Source: Phymorhynchus buccinoides (taxonomy: Eukaryota > Mollusca > Gastropoda > Neogastropoda > Raphitomidae). Taken from it: a stretch of 64,000 nucleotides of DNA. Each line of letters opens with the position of its first letter. The first letter of the stretch is position 1. The position numbers and the translations under genes were made by a program. Below the pieces are notes generated by a model that saw nothing but the letters and a program-made list of their open reading frames with translations, made no database searches and had not been told where the DNA came from. The DNA lies in assembly GCA_017654935.2 (NCBI GenBank), contig CM065698.1, positions 52,116,198 to 52,180,197 on the forward strand, given 5' to 3'. Positions 52,519-62,809 of the stretch are shown piece after piece.

Positions 52519-52630
52519 AGTGTTTCCCTTCCACACAGACAACAAATTGTTTACTCACATGAAGAGAAATATTTTGGGAGAAACATTCATGTGAGTAAAA
52601 AAGTTTTTGTCTCTGTGAAAGGGAAACACT
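52519..52630 (+). repeat. 112-bp foldback (near-perfect inverted repeat)
   Basis: The outer arms AGTGTTTCCCTTCCACACAG and the inverse of CTCTGTGAAAGGGAAACACT agree at about 22 of 24. The inner arms TTTACTCACATGAA and TTCATGTGAGTAAA are perfect. The loop is about 20 nt. It could be a small foldback/MITE or a hairpin RNA gene. No clear target duplication. Confidence 0.75.
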
Positions 52631-53225
52631 TATATTTGATAGAATTGTTTTGTTGTTGATGATGATTTGGACAAAGCCATTAACCCGACATAACATTTTT
52701 TGATTGTTGAGTTTAGAAAGTGATGGTGGTTTGTTGTATATAATCAGGCATCAGAATTGTCAGAGGATCAGCTAATTTCAGAGGATTGAGAATTTCTGAC
52801 AGAGGATTGGCCTCTTCTGTCAGGTTTTGACTTTAAATTGAGTGTTATCTTTTCTGTTAAAAAGCATTTTATAGTGATTTATCACTGCATAAAGCCTTTT
52901 TGGTCATGTTGGGGATTGATTTCAGTGTTGTCCCACTATAATCTGGGGCCTTGATGGCCCTTGGACCGCAGTTTTCAGAGGATTGGACTTCAGACTATTC
53001 TGATGCCTGATAATAATTATTATATAGAGGCATCTATATGATGTGTGTGGTGTGGTGATGTTGTTTATATTCAGTTGTTTGATAAATTTTGCTTCTTTGC
53101 TTTAATTAATGCGAACGTCTCATGTAAAAACATTCATGTTGTTTTCAGTTAACTCTTTTCTTTTGTCGTCTGTTGTTTAAGCCATTGTTTTTACATTTTG
53201 TGAACCTAGTCAGTGTCAGTGTAAC
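52631..53225 (+). other. Unique AT-rich sequence, no gene seen
   Basis: Short scattered repeats of CAGAGGATTGG only. Confidence 0.5.
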
Positions 53226-54190
53226 CTCTGAATAATCTAGTCAGTCCATGTCTTGTTCTTGACCTGTAACCTCTGAATAATCTAGTCAGTCCATGTCTTG
53301 TTCTTGACCTGTAACTTCTGAATAATCTAGTCAGTCCATGTCTTGTTCTTGACCTGTAACCTCTGAATAATCTAGTCAGTCCATGTCTTGTTCTTGACCT
53401 GTAACCTCTGAATAATCTAGTCAGTCCATGTCTTGTTCTTGACCTGTAACATCTGAATAATCTAGTCAGTCCATGTCTTGTTCTTGACCTGTAACTTCTG
53501 AATAATCTAGTCAGTCCATGTCTTGTTCTTGACCTGTAACCTCTGAATAATCTAGTCAGTCCATGTCTTGTTCTTGACCTGTAACATCTGAATAATCTAG
53601 TCAGTCCATGTCTTGTTCTTGACCTGTAACATCTGAATAATCTAGTCAGTCCATGTCTTGTTCTTGACCTGTAACATCTGAATAATCTAGTCAGTCCATG
53701 TCTAGTTCTTGACCTGTAACTTCTGAATAATCTAGTCAGTCCATGTCTTGTTCTTGACCTGTAACATCTGAATAATCTAGTCAGTCCATGTCTAGTTCTT
53801 GACCTGTAACTTCTGAATAATCTAGTCAGTCCATGTCTTGTTCTTGACCTGTAACATCTGAATAATCTAGTCAGTCCATGTCTTGTTCTTGACCTGTAAC
53901 ATCTGAATAATCTAGTCAGTCCATGTCTTGTTCTTGACCTGTAACATCTGAATAATCTAGTCAGTCCATGTCTTGTTCTTGACCTGTAACATCTGAATAA
54001 TCTAGTCAGTCCATGTCTTGTTCTTGACCTGCAACATCTGAATAATCTAGTCAGTCCATGTCTTGTTCTTGACCTGTAACATCTGAATAATCTAGTCAGT
54101 CCATGTCTTGTTCTTGACCTGTAACTTCTGAATAATCTAGTCAGTCCATGTCTAGTTCTTGACCTGTAACTTCTGAATAATCTAGTCCAG
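53220..54190 (+). repeat. 45-bp minisatellite, about 21 copies
   Basis: The unit is TGTAACATCTGAATAATCTA, GTCAGTCCATGTCTTGTTCT, TGACC, with CCTCTG/CATCTG/CTTCTG and TCTTG/TCTAG variants. Confidence 0.96.
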
Positions 54191-54297
54191 ATCTTGTTAA
54201 CTCAACTTTTCACTCTGTTGTGTATCTTTATCATTTTATGATGCCTTTCATACCTTGAAGGATTCAAGCTTTCAAATCATTATCCTGGAACTTGGTG

Positions 54298-54930
54298 TGT
54301 TGAAGATTCCACCTGTGTTGTGAGGAGTCTCTGTATGTGGAAAGAGGAGGACCAATCTTCCTGTGTTGTGATGAGGAGTCTCTCTGTATGTGGAAAGAGG
54401 AGGACCGATCTTCCTGTGTTGTGATGAGGAGTCTCTCTGTATGTGGAAAGAGGAGGACCGATCTTCCACCTGTGTTGTGGTGAGGAGTCTCTGTATGTGG
54501 AAAGAGGAGGACCAATCTTCCACTTGTGTTGTGGTGAGGAGTCTCTGTGGAAAGAGGAGGACCAATCTTCCACTTGTGTTGTGGTGAGGAGTCGGTGTGT
54601 ATGTGGAAAGAGGAGGACCAATTTTCCACCTGTGTTGTGGTGATGAGTCTCTGTATGTGGAAAGAGGAGGACCAATTTTCCACCTGTGTTGTGGTGATGA
54701 GTCTCTGTATGTGGAAAGAGGAGGACCAATCTTCCACTTGTGTTGTGGTGAGGAGTCTCTGTGGAAAGAGGAGGACCAATCTTCCACTTGTGTTGTGGTG
54801 AGGAGTCTCTGTGGAAAGAGGAGGACCAATCTTCCACTTGTGTTGTGGTGAGGAGTCTGTGGAAAGAGGAGGACCAATTTTCCACCTGTGTTGTGGTGAT
54901 GAGTCTCTGTATGTGGAAAGAGGAGGACCA
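54298..54930 (+). repeat. 44-57-bp minisatellite, about 12 copies
   Basis: The unit is GAGTCTCTGTATGTGGAAAG, AGGAGGACCAATCTTCCACC, TGTGTTGTGGTGAG. Some units lack TATGTG. Both strands carry long open frames that reflect the repeat only. The flank 54931-55255 is unique. Confidence 0.95.
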
Positions 54931-55255
54931 AGCTCTCAAGGCAGAGACGGAGACATTGAATAAGAGTACAGCTGCTTCTGGTGTTGGAGAAACAGCACTG
55001 AAGTGTGCTTAGTTAATTCATTCCAACCTGCGCCAGCAGATTGTCGGACAGAACAGTGCAATGTTCTATCAGCGCATGTGCCAAATAAATTTGTTCTGCT
55101 GACAGCACACACTGGATTTCCTCATCAGGAACGGCTTTGCTCATTGAAACAGTCGGTGTGCAGAGAGTTAAGGTTGAAAACTCCCAACACTTGCTGGATG
55201 AGTGTACAGCCTAGTGGTTACCATCAGAGGCAGCAACCATCCAAACTGTTACAAA

Positions 55256-56382
55256 CATTGGATGTCATGTCTGCCGTGACCACTGGAAAGTGTCCTGCCA
55301 CTGTAGAAAGGCCATGCAGAGGAGTCGTTGGATGTCATGTCTGTCGTGACAACTGGACAGTGTCCTGCCACTGTAGAAAGGCCATGCAGAGGAGTCGTTG
55401 GATGTCATGTCTGTCGTGACAACTGGACAGTGTCCTGCCACTGTAGAAAGGCCATGCAGAGGAGTCGTTGGATGTCATGTCTGTCATGACAACTGGAAAG
55501 TGTCCCGTGACTGTAGAAAGGCCATGCAGAGGAGTCGTTGGATGTCATGTATGTCATGACAACTGGACAGTGTCCTGCCACTGTAGAAAGGCCATGCAGA
55601 GGAGTCGTTGGATGTCATGTCTGTCGTGACAACTGGACAGTGTCCTGCCACTGTAGAAAGGCCATGCAGAGGAGTCGTTGGATGTCATGTCTGTCGTGAC
55701 AACTGGACAGTGTCCTGCCACTGTAGAAAGGCCATGCAGAGGAGTCGTTGGATGTCATGTCTGTCGTGACAACTGGAAAGTGTCCCGTGACTGTAGAAAG
55801 GCCATGCAGAGGAGTCGTTGGATGTCATGTATGTCATGACAACTGGACAGTGTCCTGCCACTGTAGAAAGGCCATGCAGAGGAGTCGTTGGATGTCATGT
55901 CTGTCGTGACAACTGGACAGTGTCCTGCCACTGTAGAAAGGCCATGCAGAGGAGTCGTTGGATGTCATGTCTGTCGTGACAACTGGACAGTGTCCCGTGA
56001 CTGTAGAAAGGCCATGCAGAGGAGTCGTTGGATGTCATGTCTGTCGTGACAACTGGAAAGTGTCCCGTGACTGTAGAAAGGCCATGCAGAGGAGTCGTTG
56101 GATGTCATGTCTGTCGTGACAACTGGACAGTGTCCCGCCACTGTAGAAAGGCCATGCAGAGGAGTCGTTGGATGTCATGTCTGTCGTGACAACTGGACAG
56201 TGTCCTGCCACTGTAGAAAGGCCATGCAGAGGAGTCGTTGGATGTCATGTCTGTCGTGACAACTGGAAAGTGTCCCGTGACTGTAGAAAGGCCATGCAGA
56301 GGAGTCGTTGGATGTCATGTCTGTCGTGACAACTGGACAGTGTCCCGTGACTGTAGAAAGGCCATGCAGAGGAGTCGTTGGC
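55256..56382 (+). repeat. 70-bp minisatellite, about 16 copies
   Basis: The unit is GATGTCATGTCTGTCGTGAC, AACTGGACAGTGTCCTGCCA, CTGTAGAAAGGCCATGCAGA, GGAGTCGTTG, with ACAG/AAAG and CTGCCA/CCGTGA variants. Confidence 0.96.
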
Positions 56383-57020
56383 TAAGGTTTTTTGTTTTTG
56401 TTTTATTTTTTAGGTTGTCGAGTCACAATACATGCAGTAACTTCTTACCAATTTTTTGAAGGTATCTTTAAGTAAAACAAACTTATTGAAATGTTTTCTG
56501 AAATAAACTACGCTTGGTGCGAAAAATGCAAGCAAGCATCCAGAGCATCAAGTGCAGCTCTAGGCAAGCTTCCAAATATCTCTAAGATTTCTATTTCCAT
56601 TGTCAAATCTCACTCCCCCACTGTCTTCTATTCTACAATAATTACGAAAAATACATTTATTTTGAGTTGTATACACAGTTACCACGATGCTGTCATTCCC
56701 TGCCCAGTATCTGGCATATAAAGTATATATATCAAAAGTCAAAATTTTATTTTCAGATAGTACATTGAATAAGCAAAAAAAAATGTTTGCTTTTTTACAT
56801 CAAGCCATCTATAACACAAATAAAATAAATGACGAGAAATGAGCATGCAACAATTTTAAGAAAACAAAACAAGCTAGAGCTAGCCACCCTCTGTGTGTGC
56901 ATTCAATGCCTGTTTGTGACTGACTATTCCATTTGATGAAATGACAGTCCTCTTGTATGCTTACCAGTCTGAAGTACATTGATTTTATTCATTGGTTGAA
57001 TATTTTACTAGAGTGTTGTA
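56383..57020 (+). other. Unique AT-rich sequence, no gene seen
   Basis: No exon, tRNA or element end recognised. Confidence 0.5.
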
Positions 57021-57026
57021 CCGTAG

Positions 57027-57545
57027 TACATGTTCTTACCATCCTCTTAGTCTTTGTACTGCAGCTAGTCAGTAACTTTGATCTTACTTTCTACAGTGTC
57101 TACTCAATAGAACATGTTCTTACCATCCTCTTAGTCTTTGTACTGCAGCTAGTCAGTAACTTTGATCTTACTTTCTACAGTGTCTACTCAATAGAACATG
57201 TTCTTACCATCCTCTTAGTCTTTGTACTGCAGCTAGTCAGTAACTTTGATCTTACTTTCTACAGTGTCTACTCAATAGAACATGTTCTTACCATCCTCTT
57301 AGTCTTTGTACTGCAGCTACTATGAGCTAGTCAGTAACTTTGATCTTACTTTCTACAGTGTCTACTCAATAGAACATGTTCTTACCATCCTCTTAGTCTT
57401 TGTACTGCAGCTAGTCAGTAACTTTGATCTTACTTTCTACAGTGTCTACTCAATAGAACATGTTCTTACCATCCTCTTAGTCTTTGTACTGCAGCTAGTC
57501 AGTAACTTTGATCTTACTTTCTACAGTGTCTACTCAATAGAATAC
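57027..57545 (+). repeat. 84-bp minisatellite, about 6 copies
   Basis: The unit is ACATGTTCTTACCATCCTCT, TAGTCTTTGTACTGCAGCTA, GTCAGTAACTTTGATCTTAC, TTTCTACAGTGTCTACTCAA, TAGA. The copies are nearly identical and give spurious open frames of about 120 residues. Confidence 0.95.
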
Positions 57546-57712
57546 ATCTTTCTTGTTGATTTAAAATACATTTTTTAGATAAATGTTTTTTTGTTGTGAA
57601 CTGTTTTACAACTAAATAGTAACGACAGCACTCTGTACTTCCTAAGCATCTGTCTTATGACACAGCTTTTATTTCCATGTAGCAAATAGTATTGGGCATG
57701 ATGTACTTTGTC

Positions 57713-57860
57713 TTTTTGTTTGTGGCACAAGCCACAAACCTATAACTCACTTTGTCGGTCTGTCGGTCGGTCCAAAATTGTCGCACTTCAAATCGAGGCT
57801 ACAAAATTGTCGCACTTCAAATCGAGGCTGCACTTCAAATTTAAAATGATGTTTCGTTTT
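57713..57860 (+). repeat. Dispersed hairpin-headed repeat, copy upstream of the U2-like sequence
   Basis: It starts TTTTTGTTTGTGGCACAAGC. GTTTGTGGC and GCCACAAAC form a perfect 9-bp stem with an ACAA loop. Then come CTCACTTTGTCGGTCTGTCG, GTCCAAAATTGTCGCACTTC and AAAATGATGTTTCGTTTTCA. The same order is found at 58405-58540. Confidence 0.85.
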
Positions 57861-58101
57861 CAACAAGCCTCGTTGTGGATCCGAAAAGCTGTTAATAGTA
57901 TCACTTGAATTTGCAGTCAACTTTAAGTATAACTGTTTCAAAGAGTTTTCTATTCCTAAAATGCTACATTTTCAAATACAACAACGCTAAAAGTTTAATT
58001 TGTACATAAATGAATGTATACAAAGTAAGGTCAAATGCAACAGAGATACAATTATAATCATTCTTATACAGTCAAAATGCAAATTAAAACAGCCTAGAAA
58101 T

Positions 58102-58116
58102 ACGACGTCACGTCGT
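58102..58116 (+). promoter_or_regulatory. Perfect palindrome about 35-49 bp upstream of the U2-like sequence
   Basis: ACGACGTCACGTCGT contains a TGACGTCA-like core. Its distance matches the proximal element region of animal snRNA genes, but those elements differ between phyla. A functional role is only a guess. Confidence 0.25.
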
Positions 58117-58150
58117 GTATTGGCTGAGGTTCATGAAACCGTTGACTTTT

Positions 58151-58364
58151 ATCGCTTCTCGGCCTTTTGGCTAAGATCAAAGTGTATCTTATCTATAAAA
58201 ATGAAAAAAAGTATCTGTTCTTATCAGCTTAATATCTGATACGCTCCCTATCGGGGGCTTCGATATTAAACTGATTTTTGAACCTCGGCGAAGTGTCAGG
58301 GCTTGCTCCACCTTCGCCACGGGTTGGCCTGGTATTGCAGTACCTCCAGGATCGGCCCACTCTC
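58151..58364 (+). ncRNA. U2 snRNA-like sequence with 24-nt insertion in the branch-point recognition region
   Basis: The 5' end ATCGCTTCTCGGCCTTTTGG, CTAAGATCAA, stem IIa (GTATCTGTTCTTATCAGC to ATATCTGATAC), Sm site (GATTTTTGA, 58273-58281), a paired stem III (GGCGAAGTG with CACCTTCGCC) and stem IV with GGTATTGCAGTACCTCCAGG are all U2. Between GTGTA (58182-58186) and GTATCTG (58211) lie 24 extra bases ending in a run of A, splitting the GUAGUA that pairs with intron branch points. An extra A also follows AAGATCAA. GTATCT occurs on both sides of the insert. Probably a U2 pseudogene or non-functional variant. The 3' end is approximate. Confidence 0.88.
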
Positions 58365-58382
58365 CCCAAGGGGAGAAAATCC
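58365..58382 (+). other. Short hairpin just after the U2-like sequence
   Basis: TCTCCCC-AA-GGGGAGA forms a 7-bp stem at the 3' side of the U2 copy. It may belong to U2 3' processing or be incidental. Confidence 0.35.
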
Positions 58383-58404
58383 AATGTAACTTTCTTTCCT
58401 CCGT

Positions 58405-58555
58405 TTTTGTTTGTGGCACAAGCCACAAACCTTAACTCACTTTGTCGGTCTGTCGGTAGGTCCAAAATTGTCGCACTTCAAATCGAGGCTGCACTTCAAA
58501 TTAAGGCTGCTCTTTAAAATGATGTTTCGTTTTCAATTGTCGCACGCCACAAACG
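58405..58555 (+). repeat. Dispersed hairpin-headed repeat, copy downstream of the U2-like sequence
   Basis: Same order and orientation as 57713-57860, with the same GTTTGTGGC/GCCACAAAC stem, plus AAGGCTGCTCTTTAAAATGA as in the fragment at 4276. A further GCCACAAAC follows at about 58547. The sequence 58556-58960 is unique, no gene. Confidence 0.85.
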
Positions 58556-58975
58556 ATTGCGAATCCACGCTTGTTGATGTAGTATTTTGTGTGTGCGTGC
58601 GTTGGTTGGTTGGTTTTGAAGGTTTTCTTTGGGGCTCATATCTTTTGTAGCTTTTGTTTGCAGTAGGTTCTGGTGGGTTTTTATTTAATGGGTTTGCCTT
58701 TTATGCATTGACTTGTCTGTTGCTTTATGTAAATAGTTAGTGTAGTCTAGCATGTTGAGTGTTTAGCATTTAGCTATGTAGTAGTGGCCTAGTTTTCCTA
58801 CCTTTATTAGTTAAATGCTGGTCGGTTTCTGTAAACCGTCTGCGCTAGCAGCAGTGTTGGCTGTCCTGTCTACGACTGGCATGCCGTCTGAGCTAAGTTG
58901 TTCTGGTTGGAGTTTGAGCACACATTGCTTTGGACTGAGGACGCTCTGTTTCATGAACAGGATTTTATGGACATA

Positions 58976-60930
58976 GCCATAATGAAGGGAGGCCGCACAT
59001 TATGGTTGTCTTTGTCCAAGGTCACAGATGGCCAGGATTGTCCATACATAATGAAGGGAGGCCGCACATTATGGTTGTCTTTGTCCAAGGTCACAGATGG
59101 CCAGGATTGTCCATACATAATGAAGGGAGGCCGCACATTATGGTTGTCTTTGTCCAAGGTCACAGATGGCCAGGATTGTCCATACATAATGAAGGGAGGC
59201 CGCACATTATGGTTGTCTTTGTCCAAGGTCAGATGGCCAGGATTGTCCATACATAATGAAGGGAGGCCGCACATTATGGTTGTCTTTGTCCAAGGTCACA
59301 GATGGCCAGGATTGTCCATACATAATGAAGGGATACATTATCCAAGGTCACAGATGGCCAGGATTGTCCATACATAATTACATTATGGTTGTCTTTGTCC
59401 AAGGTCACAGATGGCCAGGATTGTCCATACATGTCACAGATGGCCAGGATTGTCCATACATAATGAAGGGAGGCCGTACATTATGTCCAAGGTCACAGAT
59501 GGCCAGGATTGTCCATACATAATGAAGGGAGGCCATACATTATGGTTGTCTTTGTCCAAGGTCACAGATGGCCAGGATTGTCCATACATAATGAAGGGAG
59601 GCCGCACATTATGGTTGTCTTTGTCCAAGGTACAGATGGCCAGGATTGTCCATACATAATGAAGGGAGGCCGCACATTATGGTTGTCTTTGTCCAAGGTC
59701 ACAGATGGCCAGGATTGTCCATACATAATGAAGGGAGGCCGTACATTATGGTTGTCTTGTCTTTGTCCAAGGTCATGGCCAGATTGGCCAGGATTGTCCA
59801 TACATAATGAAGGGAGGCCGTACATTATGGTTGTCTTGTCTTTGTCCAAGGTCACATGGCCAGGATTGTCCATACATATGGCCAGGATTGTCCATACATA
59901 ATGAAGGGAGGCCGTACATTATGGTTGTCTTTGTCCAAGGTCACAGATGGCCAGGATTGTCCATACATAATGAAGGGAGGCCATACATTATGGTTGTCTT
60001 GTCTTTGTCCAAGGTCACAGATGGCCAGGATTGTCCATACATGGCCAGGATTGTCCATACATAATGAAGGGAGGCCGTACATTATGGTTGTCTTTGTCCA
60101 AGGTCACAGATGGCCAGGATTGTCCATACATAATGAAGGGAGGCTGTACATTATGGTTGTCTTTGTCCAAGGTCACAGATGGCCAGGATTGTCCATACAT
60201 GGCCAGGATTGTCCATGAAGGGAGGCCATAATGAAGGGAGGCATAATGTACATTATGGTTGTCTTTGTCCAAGGTCACATGGCCAGGATTGTCCATACAT
60301 AATGAAGGGAGGCCGTACATTATGGTTGTCTTTGTCCAAGGTCCATGGCCAGGATTGTCCATACATGGCCAGGATTGTCCATACATAATGAAGGGAGGCC
60401 GTACATTATGGTTGTCTTTGTCCAAGGTCAGACATGGTTGTCTTTGATGGCCAGGATTGTCCATACATAATGAAGGGAGGCCGTACATTATGGCCAGGAT
60501 TGGTACATTATGGTTGTCTTTGTCCAAGGTCAGATGGCCAGGATTGTCCATACATGGCCAGGATTGTCCATACATAATGAAGGGAGGCCGTACATTATGG
60601 TTGTCTTTGTCCAAGGTCCCAGATGGCCAGGATTGTCCATACATGGCCAGGATTGTCCATACATAATGAAGGGAGGCCGTACATTATGGTTGTCTTTGTC
60701 CAAGGTCCCAGATGGCCAGGATTGTCCATACATAATGAAGGGAGGCTGTACATTATGGTTGTCTTTGTCCAAGGCCAGGATTGTCCATGCATAATGAACA
60801 TGGAGGCCGTACATTATGGTTGTCTTTGTCCAAGGTCCCAGATGGCCAGGATTGTCCATACTTAGCGTCATGATGTCCCTACATGGCCAGGATTGTCCAT
60901 ACTTAGCGTCATGATGTCCCTACAAGGGCT
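58976..60930 (+). repeat. About 69-bp minisatellite, about 28 units, heavily rearranged
   Basis: The unit is AATGAAGGGAGGCCGTACAT, TATGGTTGTCTTTGTCCAAG, GTCACAGATGGCCAGGATTG, TCCATACAT. Many units are truncated or carry doubled parts (ATGGCCAGGATTGTCCATAC twice). CGCACAT units come first and CGTACAT units later. Open frames on both strands are repeat artefacts. Confidence 0.95.
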
Positions 60931-61162
60931 TACAACACCACCAACACTTTAAAGGGAGAGAAAAAGTTCACAAACCAGTCCTTAGACCTTTGGTTGTTGA
61001 CAAATGAATGGTCTAATCTCAGAGGAGTTTACCTTTGAAAATAAAAAGAGGTAAGGAATGACGATACAAAGTCTTCAAAACAAAACAAAACTCAGGTAAT
61101 GATGACACAATTCAAAAAGATGAAAGCAAACAATAACAACCAAAGCAAAACTAACAACGACA

Positions 61163-61207
<45 letters not shown>

Positions 61208-61918
61208 TAAAGAAAACAATGTGGGCCAACTCTGTCTTCATAAAGTTCATTAGTGTTTGATACATCCTTTTTTCTCACATCGATAGTTGGTAGCATTTGC
61301 ATGCTTTTAGCAATAACTTGTCCATCGGTCTGCTATAGGTGTGGAATGTTTTTAAAAAGGGAAACTGCAGGAATTGATCAGGTGCATGGCATGATGTGGG
61401 AAGGCATTTGCATGGAGTGATAGGTGTGGCTTTTCAGTTAGATCATGTGTCAGTAGTACGAGCTATGCACAGTTAGGCATGCTCTTTTTTTATGTTTATG
61501 CTTTGCTACAAACTTTTCCAAGCTCTTGATAATATTGCGGCTGTGGTTTTACCTCTGTGTTGGAGGGTTGATGAGGGATAGCATGTGCGCATGTCCCCCT
61601 GCCCCCCCCATCTCCCACACTCATACACACACACAGAGACTGAAGTTAATGTATGCCCTGGTCCAGTCCATGGCATTACCCTTTATTCTGAACCATTCTC
61701 TGTCTAGTTTTATTTTCACTTAGTGAAGCAGTCTGTGAATAAGTTACATCCCATGTTATACTTTAATATCCCAGAGTTCATTCATTAGTAACCTTGGCGT
61801 ACTTTCTGTTACTGACCAAAACGTGACATTCTCACATTCTCTCTGTTGTTACTGATAGATATAAAGTCGTGCTGACAAGACATTCGCTGTCAGGTTTCTT
61901 ATACTGACGCTAACACAG
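60931..61918 (+). other. Unique sequence with a CA microsatellite, no gene seen
   Basis: (CA)n at about 61168-61204. Otherwise AT-rich non-coding sequence. Confidence 0.6.
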
Positions 61919-62320
61919 ACTGTTTACTGGTGACGTGTGGGCCATTCTCCTGAGTCTGCCTCCAGTATTCTCCAAGTATGTGTCAGGTTACTTACAGTGA
62001 CGTTAATGACTTCAGAAACTGTTTACTGGTGACGTGTGGGCCATTCTGAAGGGCCAAACGAAGTCTGACCGCTATTGTTTTGTCTGCTCATGTTATTGGA
62101 TTTTTGTTTCATGTTTTTATTCCATTTCAATTTTGTGTAAAGCGCCCTGTAGCCTACATAGTAGGATGGGCGCTATATACATTTTCCTCTTTATTATTAT
62201 TATGATTATTCTCCTGAGTCTGCCTCCAGTATTCTCCAAGTATGTGTCAGGTTACTTACAGTGACGCTAACGACTTCAGAGACTGTTTACTGGTGACGTG
62301 TGGGCCATTCTCCTGAGTCT
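61919..62320 (+). repeat. 97-bp tandem repeat, three copies, one carrying a SINE-like insertion
   Basis: The unit is TGTTTACTGGTGACGTGTGG, GCCATTCTCCTGAGTCTGCC, TCCAGTATTCTCCAAGTATG, TGTCAGGTTACTTACAGTGA, CGTTAA. Copies 1 and 3 give the empty site for the insertion in copy 2. Confidence 0.9.
62048..62207 (-). mobile_element. SINE-like (AAT)n-hairpin element, 160 bp, with 5-bp target duplication
   Basis: In reverse orientation it reads (AAT)n, GAGGAAAATGTATATAGCGC, the nested AGCGCCC/GGGCGCT and CCTAC/GTAGG hairpin, then GCTTTACACAAAATTG. ATTCT flanks it at 62043-62047 and 62208-62212. The uninterrupted site is present in the neighbouring repeat copies. Confidence 0.85.
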
Positions 62321-62540
62321 GCCTCCAGTATTCTCCAAGTATGTTCAAGGAAAGGGCTGTGCAGTCTCCTCCATTCAGTGATGGCCTTGCTGTGTACAGG
62401 TCTTCTCTTGTTATTCTCAATGATTCACAGTCTGCCTCCAGTATTCTCCAAGTATGTTCAAGGAAAGGGCTGTGCAGTCTCCTCCATTCAGTGATGGCCT
62501 TGCTGTGTACAGGTCTTCTCTTGTTATTCTCAGTGATTCA
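62312..62540 (+). repeat. 113-bp tandem duplication
   Basis: GTCTGCCTCCAGTATTCTCC, AAGTATGTTCAAGGAAAGGG to TTATTCTCAATGATTCACA occurs twice with few changes. It overlaps the end of the 97-bp array. The sequence 62541-62800 is unique. Confidence 0.9.
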
Positions 62541-62809
62541 CATTCTTTTTCTCTCTTTCAAGCTTTACCGGGTTTTGAATCTTATCTATGTCGGGCATTA
62601 CGCATTATCAGATTCAGATTGTTTTCTCTTGCAGGCGTTATCATTTTCTCAGGGAATGTTGAAGCTTATCCGTCCTCTGAAATGAAATTGAAAGTACAAG
62701 TTGACACCCCTCCCTCCCTCCCTCCCTATCACCATCTCTACTTTTCCCCTCTTTCTGGCCACCTCTGACATTCTCTTGTCCATGCAAATGTGATTGGGTG
62801 TAAGATTCG

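Noticed and set aside
58184..58211. Spliceosomal intron inside the U2-like sequence (GT...AG bounds)
   Set aside because: Removing it does not restore the U2 consensus, and 28 nt is too short for a normal intron. An insertion with a short flanking repeat fits better.
58898..60865. Several 80-210-residue frames on both strands in the 69-bp array
   Set aside because: They are repeat-driven. Units are rearranged and frames on both strands are equally open.
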